A DNA stretch of 64,000 nucleotides from Pelagerythrobacter aerophilus (GCF_003581645.1 NZ_QXFK01000019.1:434001-498000); one strand, 5' to 3'; positions 46,371-56,385 are shown, counted from the first letter of the stretch. Numbers and translations: made by a program. Notes: generated by a model not told the origin, from the sequence alone.

Positions 46371-47546
46371 ATGGCCGACAGGGAATTCGACATCGTCGTC
46401 TATGGGGCGACCGGTTACACCGGGCGGCTCGTCGCCGAGCATTTCGTTCGCGAGTACGGCGGCGGGCCGGATGCGCCGAAATGGGCCATGGCCGGGCGCA
46501 GCCTGGCCAAGCTGCAGGACGTACGCGCCGCGATCGGCGCGCCGGCCGACACGCCGCTGATCGTCGCCGACGCGGACGATCCGGCGAGCCTCGAGGCCAT
46601 GTGCCGCCGGACGCGCGTGGTCCTGACCACCGTGGGCCCCTACCAGCTCTACGGCGATGCGCTGATCGCCGTCTGCGTCCGCACCGGCACCGACTATGCC
46701 GACCTGTGCGGCGAGCCCGGCTGGATGCGCGAACAGATCGACCTGCATCACGAGGCGGCAAAGGCAAACGGCGCGCGGATCTGCTTTTCCAGCGGGTTCG
46801 ATTCGATCCCCTTCGATCTCGGCGTGCTGATGCTGCAGAAGGAGGCGGTGAAGCGCTTCGGCAAGCCCGCCCCCCGCGTCCGCGGCCGTGTGCGGGCGAT
46901 GAAGGGCACCTTCTCGGGCGGCACTGCCGCAAGCCTCTCCGCCACCGTGAAGGCCGTCGCGAAGAACCCCAGGCTCGTTCCCATTCTCCAGAGCCCGTTC
47001 GGCTTGACGCCGGGTTTCGAGGGGCCGGACCAGCCGATGGGCCTGGTACCGCATTACGAGGACGATCTCGGCAAATGGGCGGCGCCGTTCATCATGGCGA
47101 CGATCAACACCAAGAACGTCCATCGGACCAATTTTCTCGCCGGTTTCCCCTATGGCGAGGACTTCCGCTATGACGAGATGATGCTGACCAGCCCGGGCGA
47201 GGCCGGCCAGGCGGCTGCGAACGCGGCGGCCGAGATGCTCAAGAACCCGTTCGGAGCCAAGCCGCCGAAGCCGGGCGAAGGCCCGAGCCGGGAAGAGCGC
47301 GAGAACGGCTCATACGACGTGCTGTTCATCGGCGAGATGCCGGGCGGCGAGCGGCTCCATTTCGGCGTGAAGGGCCGGTATGATCCGGGCTACGGCTCGA
47401 CCAGCCGCATGCTGGCGGAAACCGGTATGGCGCTGCTGGACAGCGAGGTGCCGGGCGGCGTGGGCACCCCCGGCTACTTCCTCGGCGAGGCGCTGGTGAA
47501 GCGGCTCGAGGAGCATGCCGAGATCGCCTTCGCGCCCGAGGATTGA
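46371..47546 (+). CDS. Saccharopine dehydrogenase-like NAD(P)-binding protein
   Basis: Protein of 391 residues with N-terminal Rossmann fold IVVYGATGYTGRLVAEH (about 8-25) and the family segment VVLTTVGPYQLYG. Conserved motif GFDSIPFDLG follows, and the middle holds RGRVRAMKGTFSGGTAAS. It resembles trans-acting enoyl reductases and uncharacterised saccharopine dehydrogenase-like proteins; none of the lysine-specific features are evident, so the substrate is unknown. GGAGAG precedes the ATG by about 7 bases. DoxX follows 87 bases later. Confidence 0.88.
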   Translation: MADREFDIVVYGATGYTGRLVAEHFVREYGGGPDAPKWAMAGRSLAKLQDVRAAIGAPADTPLIVADADDPASLEAMCRRTRVVLTTVGPYQLYGDALIAVCVRTGTDYADLCGEPGWMREQIDLHHEAAKANGARICFSSGFDSIPFDLGVLMLQKEAVKRFGKPAPRVRGRVRAMKGTFSGGTAASLSATVKAVAKNPRLVPILQSPFGLTPGFEGPDQPMGLVPHYEDDLGKWAAPFIMATINTKNVHRTNFLAGFPYGEDFRYDEMMLTSPGEAGQAAANAAAEMLKNPFGAKPPKPGEGPSREERENGSYDVLFIGEMPGGERLHFGVKGRYDPGYGSTSRMLAETGMALLDSEVPGGVGTPGYFLGEALVKRLEEHAEIAFAPED

Positions 47547-47633
47547 CGGCGCCGCGGTTTCGCGGGGCGATGACCATTTTCCGTTCCCGAGCGTTGGCTC
47601 GGCGGGAAACCACGGGGAAGAGGAGAGCAACCA

Positions 47634-48095
47634 ATGTCCACCATCGCAGCGGTCGTCGGCCGCATCATGCTGGCCGTCATCTTCATCCTGTCGGGGATCG
47701 GGAAGATCGTCGATCCGGCAGGCACGGCCGAGTACATCGAAAGCGTGACCACGCTGCCGGGCAGTCTCGCCTTGCCGACCGGCGTGTTCGAACTGGTTCT
47801 CGGACTGATGCTCGCGGTCGGGCTGATGACGCGGGTCGTCGCCATCCTGCTCGCGGGTTTCACCCTGCTGGCCGCATTCTTCTTCCACAACGAACTGGGC
47901 GACCAGGCCCAGCTCACCGCCGCGCTCAAGAACCTCGCCATGGCCGGCGGCCTGCTGCTCGTCTTCGCCTACGGCCAGGTGCGCGGCAGCTTCGACTACA
48001 TGCGCGAGCGCAACCGCACGCGCAAAGCCGAGCTGCGCGCCGCACATGCCGAAGGCAAGGCCGAGGGGCTCGCCACGCACACTACCGCCGATTGA
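47634..48095 (+). CDS. DoxX-family membrane protein
   Basis: Four-helix inner-membrane protein of 153 residues. Helices are near 7-25, 47-67, 71-90 and 100-118. The opening GRIMLAVIFILSGIGKI and the FELVLGLMLAVGL segment are DoxX hallmarks. Some relatives act in oxidative-stress complexes; here there is no SodA or rhodanese neighbour. The C-terminal tail is charged and Ala-rich. Convergent with the TonB receptor gene. Confidence 0.92.
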   Translation: MSTIAAVVGRIMLAVIFILSGIGKIVDPAGTAEYIESVTTLPGSLALPTGVFELVLGLMLAVGLMTRVVAILLAGFTLLAAFFFHNELGDQAQLTAALKNLAMAGGLLLVFAYGQVRGSFDYMRERNRTRKAELRAAHAEGKAEGLATHTTAD

Positions 48096-48120
48096 CGGAT
48101 CGCGTGCGGGCGGGCCGCCG

Positions 48121-50313
48121 TCAGAAGCTCGTCCGCACGCTCAGCTTGAAGTTGCGCCCCGCGAGCGGCACGAAATCCTTCGTGAAGCTCGCATGGCGTC
48201 GCCCTTCGGCATCGAAGATATTGTCCGCCTGGAGCAGGACCGTCAGGTTGTCGTTGCCGCGCATCGGCTTCCACGCGAGCGAGGCGTTCACGTGGGTGAA
48301 GCTGTCGGTCTCGGTCTCGAACGGCGCGATACGGTCCTGCTCGCCGAACCACTGCGCTTCCACCCGCGCGTCGAACGGCCCGGTCTGCGCCTCCAACGCG
48401 CCGAGCAGCCGTAGCGGCGGAATGCGCGGCAGCGGCGTGCCGTCGCTCAGCTCCGCGCGGATATAGTCGCCGCGCAGGTCGGCGAGCAGCGTGAAGCCGT
48501 CGGCTTCATAGACGGGATAGCTGACCTCGCCCTCGACCCCGAAGTAGCGCGCGTCGCCCTGCAGGTATTCGAACACCGGCAGCCCGTCTTCCTCCAGGCC
48601 GGTCTCTGACAGGTAGATGTAGTTGTCGAACCAGTTGTTGAACACGGCGAGGCTGACCGTCCCGTCGCCGATCGGACCGCGCGCGAAAGCCTCGACGCCC
48701 CAGGCGCCCTCGACCTTCAGGTTCGGATCGCCGACCTCGAACGCCTGGGTCGCGATATGCGGGCCGTTCGAGAGCAACTCCTCCGCGCTCGGCGCGCGCT
48801 CGGCGCGGCTGCCGGTCACCCCGAAGCGCAGCCCTCCGTCGGTCTCGTAGACTAGGCCGAGCGCGCCCGAGAACGTGTCGAACGAGCGCTGGAAGCCGAG
48901 CACCTGCGATTCGACGTCGGTCGCCTCGTACCGCCCCGCCAGTTCGAGCTGGAGCGGATCGAAGGCGATTTCCTGCAGGGTGAACACTGCGAACTGGTCG
49001 GTACGATTCTTCGGCACGTAGGCCTCGGCCCCGTACGCGTCGAAGTCGCGGAAGTAGTACTGCACGCCGGTCGAGCCGCTCCAGCCGCCGCGGTCGTTCT
49101 GTTCCAGCTCGGCGCGCGCTTCGAGGCCCTTCACGTCGAACACGGTCCCAACCGCGTCACCCTCGAACTCGGTGTGGGTGTAGTCGCTGAACCCGACCCG
49201 CGTGTTCAGCGCGGAGAAGAACCCGTCGCCGAGCGCCAGCCGGCCGCGCATGTCGGCACGGAACTGCCTGAGGCCGATGGTGACGAGCTCGTCGCCGTGC
49301 TCGTGCTCCCCGCCTTCCTCGTGCTCGCCTTCGCCCTCGTGTTCTTCCTCACCGTGATGGTGCCCGGCGCCCGGGCGAACCGGCACGCCGTAGGTCGTGT
49401 CGTACCAGCCGATCGCCGCGCCGAGATTGCTGTCGCCCTCGAAGAAGGCGAAACCCGTGTTGACGCTCCAGGTCTCGGTCCCGCTGTTCGGCAGTACGCC
49501 GCGCTGATTGGCCAGCTCGCGCAACTCCTCGGCTTCGTCGAGATGCCCCTCTTCCTCCTCGTGCTCCGCGTCGTGGAGCAGGTCTGCGCGCAGGCCGGGC
49601 GCGGCGGCATAGCCGGCGATCTCGAGATCGTCGGTCTTGCGGTAGGACCCGTCGACATGGACCACGAAGCGATCGCTCAACGGGACATCGAGCGAAGCGC
49701 CGCCCTGGCGCAGGTCTGATGCCGTATCGACGCCGGCAAGCGCGTCGATGTGGAACGGCTCGTTCAGCCGGCGCAGCGGAATGCGCTTGTCGATCACGTT
49801 GACCGCGCCGCCGATCGCCTGGCTGCCGTAGAGCAGCACCGCGGGCCCGCGCAGGACCTCGACCCGCTCGGCCGTGAGCGGGTCGATCGAAGTCGCGTGG
49901 TCGGCCGAAGTGTTCGACACGTCGATTGCGCCGATCCCGTCGATCAGGACCTTGACCCGCTCGCCCGAGAAGCCGCGCAGCACCGGGCGCGAGGCGCCGG
50001 GGGAGAAGCTGGTCGCCGAGACGCCCGGGACCTTGGCCAGCACTTCGCCGATCTGACCGTCCAGATTGCGCTGCAGCTCCACGCCTTCCACCACCGAAGT
50101 GCCTGCGAGCACGTCGAGCTGTTCGAGCCCGGCGGCGGTGACCACGATTTCCCCGCTCGTGGCCACGCGGCGGTCGTGAAAATCGTCGGGTTCGGAGGTC
50201 TCACGCGTATTCTGCGCGCGCTCCTGTGCGTGAGCGGGGGCGGCCATGGCGCAGAGAGCCAGGCCGAGCGGAAGGACGAGCGGCCGCGCCGCGATCAGAT
50301 GACGATACAACAT
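48121..50313 (-). CDS. TonB-dependent receptor, ZnuD-like with His-rich insertion
   Basis: Outer-membrane receptor of 730 residues. A signal peptide ends at AHA; residues about 55-170 form the plug (SGEIVVTAAGLEQL, VPGVSATSFSPGASRPVLRGF, ERVEVLRGPAVLLYGSQAIGGAVNV), and the rest is a 22-strand barrel ending FKLSVRTSF with terminal Phe. A His/Glu/Gly-rich stretch near residues 325-350 (GHHHGEEEHEGEGEHEEGGEHEHGDE region) and a second His/Glu cluster near 245-260 lie in predicted extracellular loops, as in ZnuD-type zinc receptors. Ligand is probably zinc or another metal. GAGG precedes ATG 50313. Confidence 0.92.
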   Translation of the reverse strand: MLYRHLIAARPLVLPLGLALCAMAAPAHAQERAQNTRETSEPDDFHDRRVATSGEIVVTAAGLEQLDVLAGTSVVEGVELQRNLDGQIGEVLAKVPGVSATSFSPGASRPVLRGFSGERVKVLIDGIGAIDVSNTSADHATSIDPLTAERVEVLRGPAVLLYGSQAIGGAVNVIDKRIPLRRLNEPFHIDALAGVDTASDLRQGGASLDVPLSDRFVVHVDGSYRKTDDLEIAGYAAAPGLRADLLHDAEHEEEEGHLDEAEELRELANQRGVLPNSGTETWSVNTGFAFFEGDSNLGAAIGWYDTTYGVPVRPGAGHHHGEEEHEGEGEHEEGGEHEHGDELVTIGLRQFRADMRGRLALGDGFFSALNTRVGFSDYTHTEFEGDAVGTVFDVKGLEARAELEQNDRGGWSGSTGVQYYFRDFDAYGAEAYVPKNRTDQFAVFTLQEIAFDPLQLELAGRYEATDVESQVLGFQRSFDTFSGALGLVYETDGGLRFGVTGSRAERAPSAEELLSNGPHIATQAFEVGDPNLKVEGAWGVEAFARGPIGDGTVSLAVFNNWFDNYIYLSETGLEEDGLPVFEYLQGDARYFGVEGEVSYPVYEADGFTLLADLRGDYIRAELSDGTPLPRIPPLRLLGALEAQTGPFDARVEAQWFGEQDRIAPFETETDSFTHVNASLAWKPMRGNDNLTVLLQADNIFDAEGRRHASFTKDFVPLAGRNFKLSVRTSF

Positions 50314-50474
50314 ATCGCGGCCTCATAGCGATTCGCGCCGCCATGTCCACCGCAGTTCTCGACAAACTGCAAAAAGAGCGGGATGAAGGTCGAGTGCCGC
50401 TGCGCCCGGGACGCAAGCGCGCCCGATGCGACGCGGTCTCGCCACCGCATGAAGTCTATCGCTGACATGGAAAC

Positions 50475-50549
50475 TGGAGCGGGCGAAGAGATTCGAACTC
50501 TCGACCCCAACCTTGGCAAGGTTGTGCTCTACCCCTGAGCTACGCCCGC
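50475..50549 (-). tRNA. tRNA-Gly (GCC)
   Basis: The minus strand folds as a complete cloverleaf: acceptor GCGGGCG/CGCCCGC, D arm GCTC...GAGC, anticodon stem CAACC/GGTTG with loop TTGCCAA (anticodon GCC), T arm GAGAG-TTCGAAT-CTCTT, discriminator T and encoded CCA. Confidence 0.97.
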
Positions 50550-50714
50550 TCACTGGCGCTGCCGGACGCCTGGCGTTCCGGCTGGAGGCGGCGCGATTAG
50601 CAGTGGCGATGCAGGGCCGCAAGGGGAAAATCGCCCGGCGCTTTTTCCTTCACAATTCGGGCAAAACACCCACATTGGCCGCTTGTTCGAACACCTAACG
50701 AATGGGAGCGCGCC

Positions 50715-51638
50715 TTGGCTAGCATGGGCCTCAATCTCGACGAGCAGAAGGCGGTCGACCGGTTCCGCAAGGATGTCGTCGAACCCTCGATGTCGAAACT
50801 CGTCATCCTCGACTTCTGGGCGGAGTGGTGCGGCCCATGCAAGGCGCTTGCGCCGGTGCTGGAGAAAGTTGCGGCCGAATATGCCGACAAGGGCGTGGTG
50901 CTGGCCAAGCTCAATGTCGACGAGGAGCAGTTCATCGCGAGCCAGTTCCAGGTCCGCTCGATCCCGACCGTCTATGCGCTGTTCCAGGGTCAGCCGGTGG
51001 CGGACCTGACCAATGCGCGCAGCGAATCGCAGTTGAAGCAGATGCTCGACCAGTTGCTTGAGCAGCTTCCGGTGAACGGCGGGGACGGCGGTGCCGCGCA
51101 GCGGCAGGAGCAGGACGTCGCGCAGTTCGTCGCCATGGGCGAGCAGATTCTTGCCGACGGCGACGGGGAACGCGCGGCGGGCATCTTCGCCCAGGTGACC
51201 GAGATGATGCCGAGCAATGCCGCGGCGCAGGCCGGCCTGATCCGCGCGCTGGTCGCCGCGGGGCGGCCGGACGAAGCGCAGGCGGCGCTCGACGCGCTCG
51301 ATCCGGCACTGGCCGAAGACCCGGTGATCCGCACCGCGAAGAGCGCCCTCGAGCTTGCCGGAACGCAGGTCGACGAGGGCGAGCTTCAGGCACTGCGCGC
51401 CGCCGCGGCCGAAGCGCCGGCAGACATGGACAAGCAGCTCGCCTTCGCCGAGGCAGCCTTTGCGGCGAACCAGCGCGACGAGGCGGCGGACACGCTGCTG
51501 GCGATGATCGAGCATGACCGCGAATGGAACGAAGGCGCCGCACGGGCCAAGCTGCTGCAGATCTTCGAAGCGGTTGGGCTCGAGGACCCATGGGTCGTCG
51601 CGACGCGGCGGCGATTGTCCAGGATCCTGTTCGGATGA
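50715..51638 (+). CDS. cnoX: Thioredoxin-TPR protein (CnoX/YbbN-like)
   Basis: Protein of 307 residues: an N-terminal thioredoxin domain with WCGPC (about 37-41, AEWCGPCKALAPVL) and cis-Pro in RSIPTVYALFQG, joined to a C-terminal tetratricopeptide part (about 135-300; AAQAGLIRALVAAGRPDEAQAALDAL and related repeats). This is the CnoX/YbbN architecture, a chaperone that protects proteins during oxidative stress; E. coli CnoX has SxxC, whereas the WCGPC here suggests redox activity. TTG 50715 has GGGAG 6 bases upstream; ATG 50724 is the alternative. Confidence 0.9.
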   Translation: MASMGLNLDEQKAVDRFRKDVVEPSMSKLVILDFWAEWCGPCKALAPVLEKVAAEYADKGVVLAKLNVDEEQFIASQFQVRSIPTVYALFQGQPVADLTNARSESQLKQMLDQLLEQLPVNGGDGGAAQRQEQDVAQFVAMGEQILADGDGERAAGIFAQVTEMMPSNAAAQAGLIRALVAAGRPDEAQAALDALDPALAEDPVIRTAKSALELAGTQVDEGELQALRAAAAEAPADMDKQLAFAEAAFAANQRDEAADTLLAMIEHDREWNEGAARAKLLQIFEAVGLEDPWVVATRRRLSRILFG

Positions 51639-51678
51639 GGCGATGCCGGGCCTGGTGGAGCGGGGATCGGTCGGGCCG

Positions 51679-52290
51679 ATGACCACCCGCCTTTCGATCT
51701 TTCCCCTGCCGGGCGTGATCCTCTTTCCGGGCCTGCAACTGCCGCTGCACGTTTTCGAGCCGCGGTACCGCGCGCTGGTCGGCGATGCGCTCGCGCGCGA
51801 TCGGCGGATCGGGATGATCCAGCCGCACCGCCCCGCGGAAGGCGCGCCCCTGTTCGCCGTCGGCTGCGTCGGGCGGATCGGCGAAGTCGAGGCGCTGGAG
51901 GACGGGCGCTACAACATCGTGCTCGACGGCGAGGCGCGCTTTCGGGTGGTGCGTGAGGTCGAGAGCGCGACACTGTTCCGCAAGGTCGAGGCCGAGCTGA
52001 TCGGTGACGACGCCAACGAAGTGCTCAGCAGCATCGAGCGCGCCGGCTTCGAGCGCGAGGCGCGCCGTTTCGCCGACGCCCAGGGCTACAGCGTCGACTG
52101 GGAATCGGTCGCGCGGCTGGACGACATGTCGCTGATCAACGGCGTGTCGCAGATCGCGCCGTTCGATCCGGCCTCGAAGCAGGCCCTGCTCGAGGCCGAT
52201 ACGCTGGGCGAGCGATGCGAGCTGCTGATCCAGTTGATGCAGTTCTACGGCCGCCGCGACGGCGACGAGGACCGCGTGACGCTGCAATAA
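51679..52290 (+). CDS. LON substrate-binding domain protein
   Basis: Stand-alone LON-N-like protein of 203 residues. The family opening LSIFPLPGVILFPGLQLPLHVFEPRYRALVGDAL and the following RIGMIQP and GCVGRIGEVEALEDGRYNIVL segments are clear. Such proteins lack the protease domain and are of unknown role, thought to bind proteins. The start is uncertain: ATG 51679 (MTTRLS) is nearest the family start; ATG 51643 would add 12 residues and is closer to the upstream gene end. Follows cnoX closely, probably in the same unit. Confidence 0.85.
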   Translation: MTTRLSIFPLPGVILFPGLQLPLHVFEPRYRALVGDALARDRRIGMIQPHRPAEGAPLFAVGCVGRIGEVEALEDGRYNIVLDGEARFRVVREVESATLFRKVEAELIGDDANEVLSSIERAGFEREARRFADAQGYSVDWESVARLDDMSLINGVSQIAPFDPASKQALLEADTLGERCELLIQLMQFYGRRDGDEDRVTLQ

Positions 52291-52336
52291 ATGCCCTCAG
52301 GCGCCGTATGAGTACGGCCGGCCCGCGTCGCGCGGT

Positions 52337-52969
52337 CTAGAACCCGAAGCTGCCCCGCAGTCCGTCGATCACGTATTGCGAGGCCAGCGCGGCGAGGAGC
52401 ACGCCGAGCAGCCGCGTGATGACCGCCTCCACCCGGTCGCCGAACAGCCGCATCAGCGGCCCCGCGGCGATCAGCGCCAGCATCGTCAGCAGCAGCACGC
52501 TGAGAAGCGCGGCCAGCACGGTCAGCGTGCCGTCGATGTCGGCGCCGCTGGTGAGCAGCATGATCGAGGCGATCGCGCCCGGCCCGGCGAGCATCGGCAT
52601 CGCCATGGGGAAGACCGACACGTCCTCGACCTCCGGCGTCGTCTCGTTCTGCGCGATGATCTTCTCGGCCCGGTCCTCGCGCCGCTGGGTGCGCTTCTCG
52701 AATACCATCTCGAGCGCGATCACGAACAGCATGATGCCGCCCGCGATGCGGAAGCTGTCGAGATCGATATGCAGCGCGCCGAGCAGCGCCTCGCCGAAAA
52801 ACGCGAAAGCGATCAGGATCACCCCTGCGAGCAGCGTCGCGCGGATCGCCATGTTGCGGCGCTGCGCGGCGCTCGCGTCCTTGGTCAGCCCGGCGTAGAT
52901 CGGCGCGCACCCGGGCGGGTCGATCACCACGAACAGCGTGACGAAGGCAGAGACGAAGAGCTCGAGCAA
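52337..52969 (-). CDS. MarC-family inner-membrane protein
   Basis: Membrane protein of 210 residues with six predicted helices. The MarC signature VTLFVVIDPPGCAPIYAGLT is at the N-terminus, with RAT(L)LAG...AFAFFGEALLGALHI and MAMPMLAGPGAIASIMLL. Some MarC proteins were once linked to multiple antibiotic resistance; function is unproven. The start is TTG 52969, supported by GGAGG at 52977-52981, 7 bases upstream; no ATG fits. Its start lies just downstream of the lipoprotein gene stop. Confidence 0.92.
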   Translation of the reverse strand: MLELFVSAFVTLFVVIDPPGCAPIYAGLTKDASAAQRRNMAIRATLLAGVILIAFAFFGEALLGALHIDLDSFRIAGGIMLFVIALEMVFEKRTQRREDRAEKIIAQNETTPEVEDVSVFPMAMPMLAGPGAIASIMLLTSGADIDGTLTVLAALLSVLLLTMLALIAAGPLMRLFGDRVEAVITRLLGVLLAALASQYVIDGLRGSFGF

Positions 52970-52972
52970 TGC

Positions 52973-53707
52973 CTAACCTCCGGCCGGTGCCGCAACTTCG
53001 CTGCGCAGGACTTCCTCCATCGTGTCCCCGTTCCGGAGGAAAACGGAAATCACGCGAGCGCCGCCCGGTGCGACCTGGTAGCGATAGACGAGCGTCCCGT
53101 CGCGGGATTCGCCGTAGCCGGCAACGGCTCCCGCCGCATCGGCGTTCGCCTCCCAATCGGCCTGTGCGGAATCGAATGCCGCTGGAAGCCCCCCGGTTGC
53201 GCAATCGGCGACTTTCGTGCGGATGATGTCCGGCTCGGGCAACGGTTCGGCCAGCGCATCGCCTTGATCGAGCACCCAGCGGTACTCCTCGCGCCGCCGA
53301 CTGCTCTCGCGCTGCCAGATCGTGGTGAAGTAGCCCACCGTACCGTCCGGCTGCTGCCAGGCACCCTTGGTGACAGAGAGAGACCCGTCGCAGCTCGACC
53401 AGACCTGATGCGGCTGCCACTGCACCGGCTGCGGCGGATCGGCGCGGTTCGCCAGCCAGTCGCGCGCTTTCACCGCTTCGGGCACGAACATCACCGCGTC
53501 TTCGGCAGCGAATTCGCGGAAGGCGGTCCACTGCCCTTCCTCCCGCGCCTCGCGCGCGAAGGCGAGTTCGGTCGCGATCACCGCGCTCGGGTTCGCCCGC
53601 GGCGCGAGCGAGCGGTAGAAGCGCTCGCGCGGATCGTTGCCGCCGGGGCCGGACGCGCACGAGGCGAGCAGGCCCGCAAGGAGCACGGCGCCGATCGCAC
53701 GCATCAT
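52973..53707 (-). CDS. Hypothetical lipoprotein, 244 aa
   Basis: Lipoprotein of 244 residues with lipobox L-A-S-C (Cys16). The region [24 protein letters not shown] and [19 protein letters not shown] resembles SnoaL/DUF4440-type NTF2-like folds. A second half, rich in Asp and Ala, ends with beta-strand-like [18 protein letters not shown]. No enzyme motif recognised. Overlaps the folD stop (ATGA) and is followed by the MarC gene, so folD-lipoprotein-MarC form a coupled set. Confidence 0.75.
   Translation of the reverse strand: MMRAIGAVLLAGLLASCASGPGGNDPRERFYRSLAPRANPSAVIATELAFAREAREEGQWTAFREFAAEDAVMFVPEAVKARDWLANRADPPQPVQWQPHQVWSSCDGSLSVTKGAWQQPDGTVGYFTTIWQRESSRRREEYRWVLDQGDALAEPLPEPDIIRTKVADCATGGLPAAFDSAQADWEANADAAGAVAGYGESRDGTLVYRYQVAPGGARVISVFLRNGDTMEEVLRSEVAAPAGG
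52977..52981 (-). promoter_or_regulatory. Shine-Dalgarno of the TTG-start marC-like gene
   Basis: GGAGG on the minus strand, 7 bases before TTG 52969. It overlaps the 3' end of the preceding lipoprotein gene and supports the TTG start. Confidence 0.75.
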
Positions 53708-54600
53708 ATCGCATCCTCCGCCAGCGCGATGCCCGCGTTGCGGTGCGCGGCGACGAGCGTGTTCCTGAGCAGGACCGCGATCGTCATCGGCCCGACCCCG
53801 CCCGGCACCGGCGTGATCGCGCCCGCGACCTCGCGCGCTTCGTCGAAGGCAACGTCGCCCACCAGCCTGCCCTTCGCCGCCCCGAGCTCCGGCGCCAGCC
53901 GGTTGATGCCGACGTCGATCACGGTCGCGCCGGGCTTGAGCCAGTCGCCCTTCACCATTTCCGCACGGCCGACCGCGGCGACCACGATGTCCGCCCGCCG
54001 CACCGCGTCCGGCAGATCCTTCGTGCGGCTGTGGGCCATGGTGACGGTCGCATTGGCGCCGAGCAGGAGCTGCGCCATCGGCTTGCCGACGATGTTCGAG
54101 CGGCCGATCACGACCGCCTCCAGTCCCGAGAGATCGCCCAGCCGGTCGGTCAGCATCATCATGCAGCCGAGCGGCGTGCAGGGCACGAACCCGGGCTGAC
54201 CGACCGCGAGCCGGCCGGCGTTGATGACGTGGAAGCCGTCGACGTCCTTGTTCGGATCGATCGCCGCGATCACCGCCTGCTCGTCGAGATGATCGGGCAA
54301 CGGCAGCTGCACCAGGATGCCGTCGACCGCCGGATCGCGGTTCAGCCGGTCGATCAGCGCCAGCAGCTCCGCCGCGCTGGTCTCGGCCGGCAGGCGGTGC
54401 TCGAAGCTCGCCATATTGGCGGCGAGCGTCGCCTTGCCCTTGCTGCCGACATAGACCTGGCTCGCCGGGTCCTCGCCCACGAGCACCACTGCGAGGCCCG
54501 CCTTGCGCCCGGCCTGCGCCTCGAACGCAGCCGCGAGCGCGCCGACCTTCTCGCGCAGCGAGGCGGCGAACGCCTTTCCGTCGATGATCTCGGCCGCCAT
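53704..54600 (-). CDS. folD: Methylenetetrahydrofolate dehydrogenase / methenyl-THF cyclohydrolase
   Basis: Bifunctional folate enzyme of 298 residues for one-carbon supply. [17 protein letters not shown] (catalytic Lys), [32 protein letters not shown] and the NADP motif [18 protein letters not shown] are all present. [11 protein letters not shown] and GDVAFDEA end the fold. Stop overlaps the lipoprotein start and its own ATG overlaps the yggT stop by one base (TAATG), giving yggT-folD-lipoprotein-marC translational coupling. Confidence 0.96.
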   Translation of the reverse strand: MAAEIIDGKAFAASLREKVGALAAAFEAQAGRKAGLAVVLVGEDPASQVYVGSKGKATLAANMASFEHRLPAETSAAELLALIDRLNRDPAVDGILVQLPLPDHLDEQAVIAAIDPNKDVDGFHVINAGRLAVGQPGFVPCTPLGCMMMLTDRLGDLSGLEAVVIGRSNIVGKPMAQLLLGANATVTMAHSRTKDLPDAVRRADIVVAAVGRAEMVKGDWLKPGATVIDVGINRLAPELGAAKGRLVGDVAFDEAREVAGAITPVPGGVGPMTIAVLLRNTLVAAHRNAGIALAEDAI

Positions 54601-54884
54601 TACTGACCGTAAACCGCGTAGATCAGGATGCGCATGAAGACCTGCAGGCCGATGATCAGCACCAGCGGCGAGAAGTCGATCGCCCCGGTCTGCGGCAGGA
54701 TCCGCCGGATCGGCGCCAGCACCGGCTCCAGCAGCGAGTTGATCGAGTTGTAGACCTGCCAGAGGAATTCATTGCGCTGGTTGATCACATTGAACGCGAA
54801 CAGCAGCCCGATGATGAACTGGATGATGACCAGCATTACGATCACGTTGATCAGCATGCCGAGGATGTCGATGATGAGACCCAC
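54600..54884 (-). CDS. YggT-family membrane protein
   Basis: Small membrane protein of 94 residues with two hydrophobic helices (about 4-30 and 68-92) around [28 protein letters not shown], the family core with conserved N-x-x-x-x-L-x-P-I-R-R. Function in bacteria is unclear; plant relatives act in cytochrome and chloroplast division contexts. Starts with GTG 54884. Coupled to folD by TAATG. Confidence 0.92.
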   Translation of the reverse strand: MGLIIDILGMLINVIVMLVIIQFIIGLLFAFNVINQRNEFLWQVYNSINSLLEPVLAPIRRILPQTGAIDFSPLVLIIGLQVFMRILIYAVYGQ

Positions 54885-54977
54885 GTATTGTCCTTTCCTG
54901 GCCGCGTTGCGGTTCGGCCGCCTTCCTACCCGCTTCGTGGCGGCTGTATCAACCGCCTAAGACGGTCCCGAGACCTG

Positions 54978-55877
54978 TCATTCCGCATGGATCAGCGTGC
55001 CCGCCCCGCGCGCGGTGAAGAATTCGAGCAGCATGGCATGCGGCACCCGCCCGTCGAGCACGACCGCCGCCTCGCACCCGGCCTCGACCGCGTGGACGCA
55101 GGTCTCGAGCTTGGGGATCATTCCGCCGCCGATCGTTCCGTCGGCGCGCAGCCGCTCGATGTCGCTCGGCTTGAGGTCGGTCAGCAGGTCGCCCTGCTTG
55201 TCGAGCACGCCGGGCACGTCGGTCAGCAGCAGCAGCCGCGCCGCGCCCAGCGCCGCGGCGATCGCCCCGGCCATGGTATCGGCGTTGATGTTGTAGGTCT
55301 GCCCGTCCTCGCTCGCGCCGATCGGGGCGACGATCGGGATCATGCCCGCGGCGACCGCGGTATCGATCACCGCCGTATCCACCGCCGAGGGCTCGCCGAC
55401 GAAGCCGAGGTCGACCGCCTGCTCGATATTGCTGTCCGGGTCCTTGATCGTGCGCTGCACCTTCTGCGCGGTGACGAGCCGCCCGTCCTTGCCCGAGATG
55501 CCGAGCCCCTTGCCGCCGGCCTGGTTGATCCAGCCGACCAGTTCCTTGTTGATCGCGCCCGACAGGACCATTTCCGCGACTTGCGCGGTCTGTGCGTCGG
55601 TCACGCGCAGGCCGTCGACGAAGGTGCTCTCGACCCCGAGCTTCTTCAGCATCGCGCCGATCTGCGGCCCGCCGCCGTGGACCACGACCGGGTTGATCCC
55701 GACCGCCTTCAGCAGCACGATATCCTCGGCGAAGTCACGCGCGGCCGCAGGATCGCCCATCGCATGGCCGCCGTATTTGACCACGAAAGTGCGCCCGGCA
55801 TAGCGCTGGAAATAGGGCAGCGCCTCGATCAGCACCTGGGCCTTGGCGATCGTCGCCGTCTCGTCGCTGCCGCTCAT
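54978..55877 (-). CDS. argB: Acetylglutamate kinase
   Basis: Amino acid kinase of 299 residues, second step of arginine synthesis (phosphorylation of N-acetylglutamate). KYGGHAM and [10 protein letters not shown] are the phosphate/substrate loops; [41 protein letters not shown] and [10 protein letters not shown] complete the family. AGGAGGT lies 6 bases before ATG 55877; the longer frame to 56021 is non-family. The gene has moved from its frequent position next to engB in related orders. Confidence 0.96.
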   Translation of the reverse strand: MSGSDETATIAKAQVLIEALPYFQRYAGRTFVVKYGGHAMGDPAAARDFAEDIVLLKAVGINPVVVHGGGPQIGAMLKKLGVESTFVDGLRVTDAQTAQVAEMVLSGAINKELVGWINQAGGKGLGISGKDGRLVTAQKVQRTIKDPDSNIEQAVDLGFVGEPSAVDTAVIDTAVAAGMIPIVAPIGASEDGQTYNINADTMAGAIAAALGAARLLLLTDVPGVLDKQGDLLTDLKPSDIERLRADGTIGGGMIPKLETCVHAVEAGCEAAVVLDGRVPHAMLLEFFTARGAGTLIHAE

Positions 55878-56091
55878 TCGAAAACCTCCTGCCTGGCGCA
55901 AGCCCGGCGCGCTTAGCCGCTGCGCGGCGCGGTGGGAAGCGCGATCGAGGGGGGAGCCGTGGAAGCTAAACCTCCGATTAACGGGCTCACCTCGGCGACC
56001 CTGCGGCGCGGATTGCCGCAAATCCGGGAGCTTCGGGAGAGATGGCGCGTCCTTTCGGTCCCAGCCAACGGGATTAGTAAGGATGGACTCG

Positions 56092-56385
56092 ATGAAGAAG
56101 ATGATTTCAATTTCGCTCGCCCTCGCGCTTGGTGCTGCCGGTTCGGCGGCCTATGCCCAGTCCGCGGAGCCGGCCGATCCGGCGACCGCCGAAGTCGATG
56201 CCAGCGTTGAGGCGCAGACCGACGATGTGACCGGTCCGGTGAACACCGCCAGCGACGCGGTGGACGAGACGGTTGATCACGCCGATCATGCTGCTGACGC
56301 GGCCGACGCGAGCGCCGATGCCGATGCCTCGGCCGACGCCGGAGTAGAGGCGGATACCGAAGAGGAGGCCGATCCCGAAGCATAA
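56092..56385 (+). CDS. Acidic Ala/Asp-rich exported protein
   Basis: Secreted or periplasmic protein of 97 residues. Signal peptide [22 protein letters not shown] (cleavage near 22). The mature chain is nearly all Ala, Asp, Glu, Val and Thr and repeats D-A-A-D/A-D-A-S motifs; it has no Cys and no recognisable fold. Probably intrinsically disordered. AAGGA lies 8 bases before ATG 56092, so I prefer it over ATG 56083. Followed by a terminator; convergent with the FAS1-like hydratase gene. Confidence 0.8.
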   Translation: MKKMISISLALALGAAGSAAYAQSAEPADPATAEVDASVEAQTDDVTGPVNTASDAVDETVDHADHAADAADASADADASADAGVEADTEEEADPEA

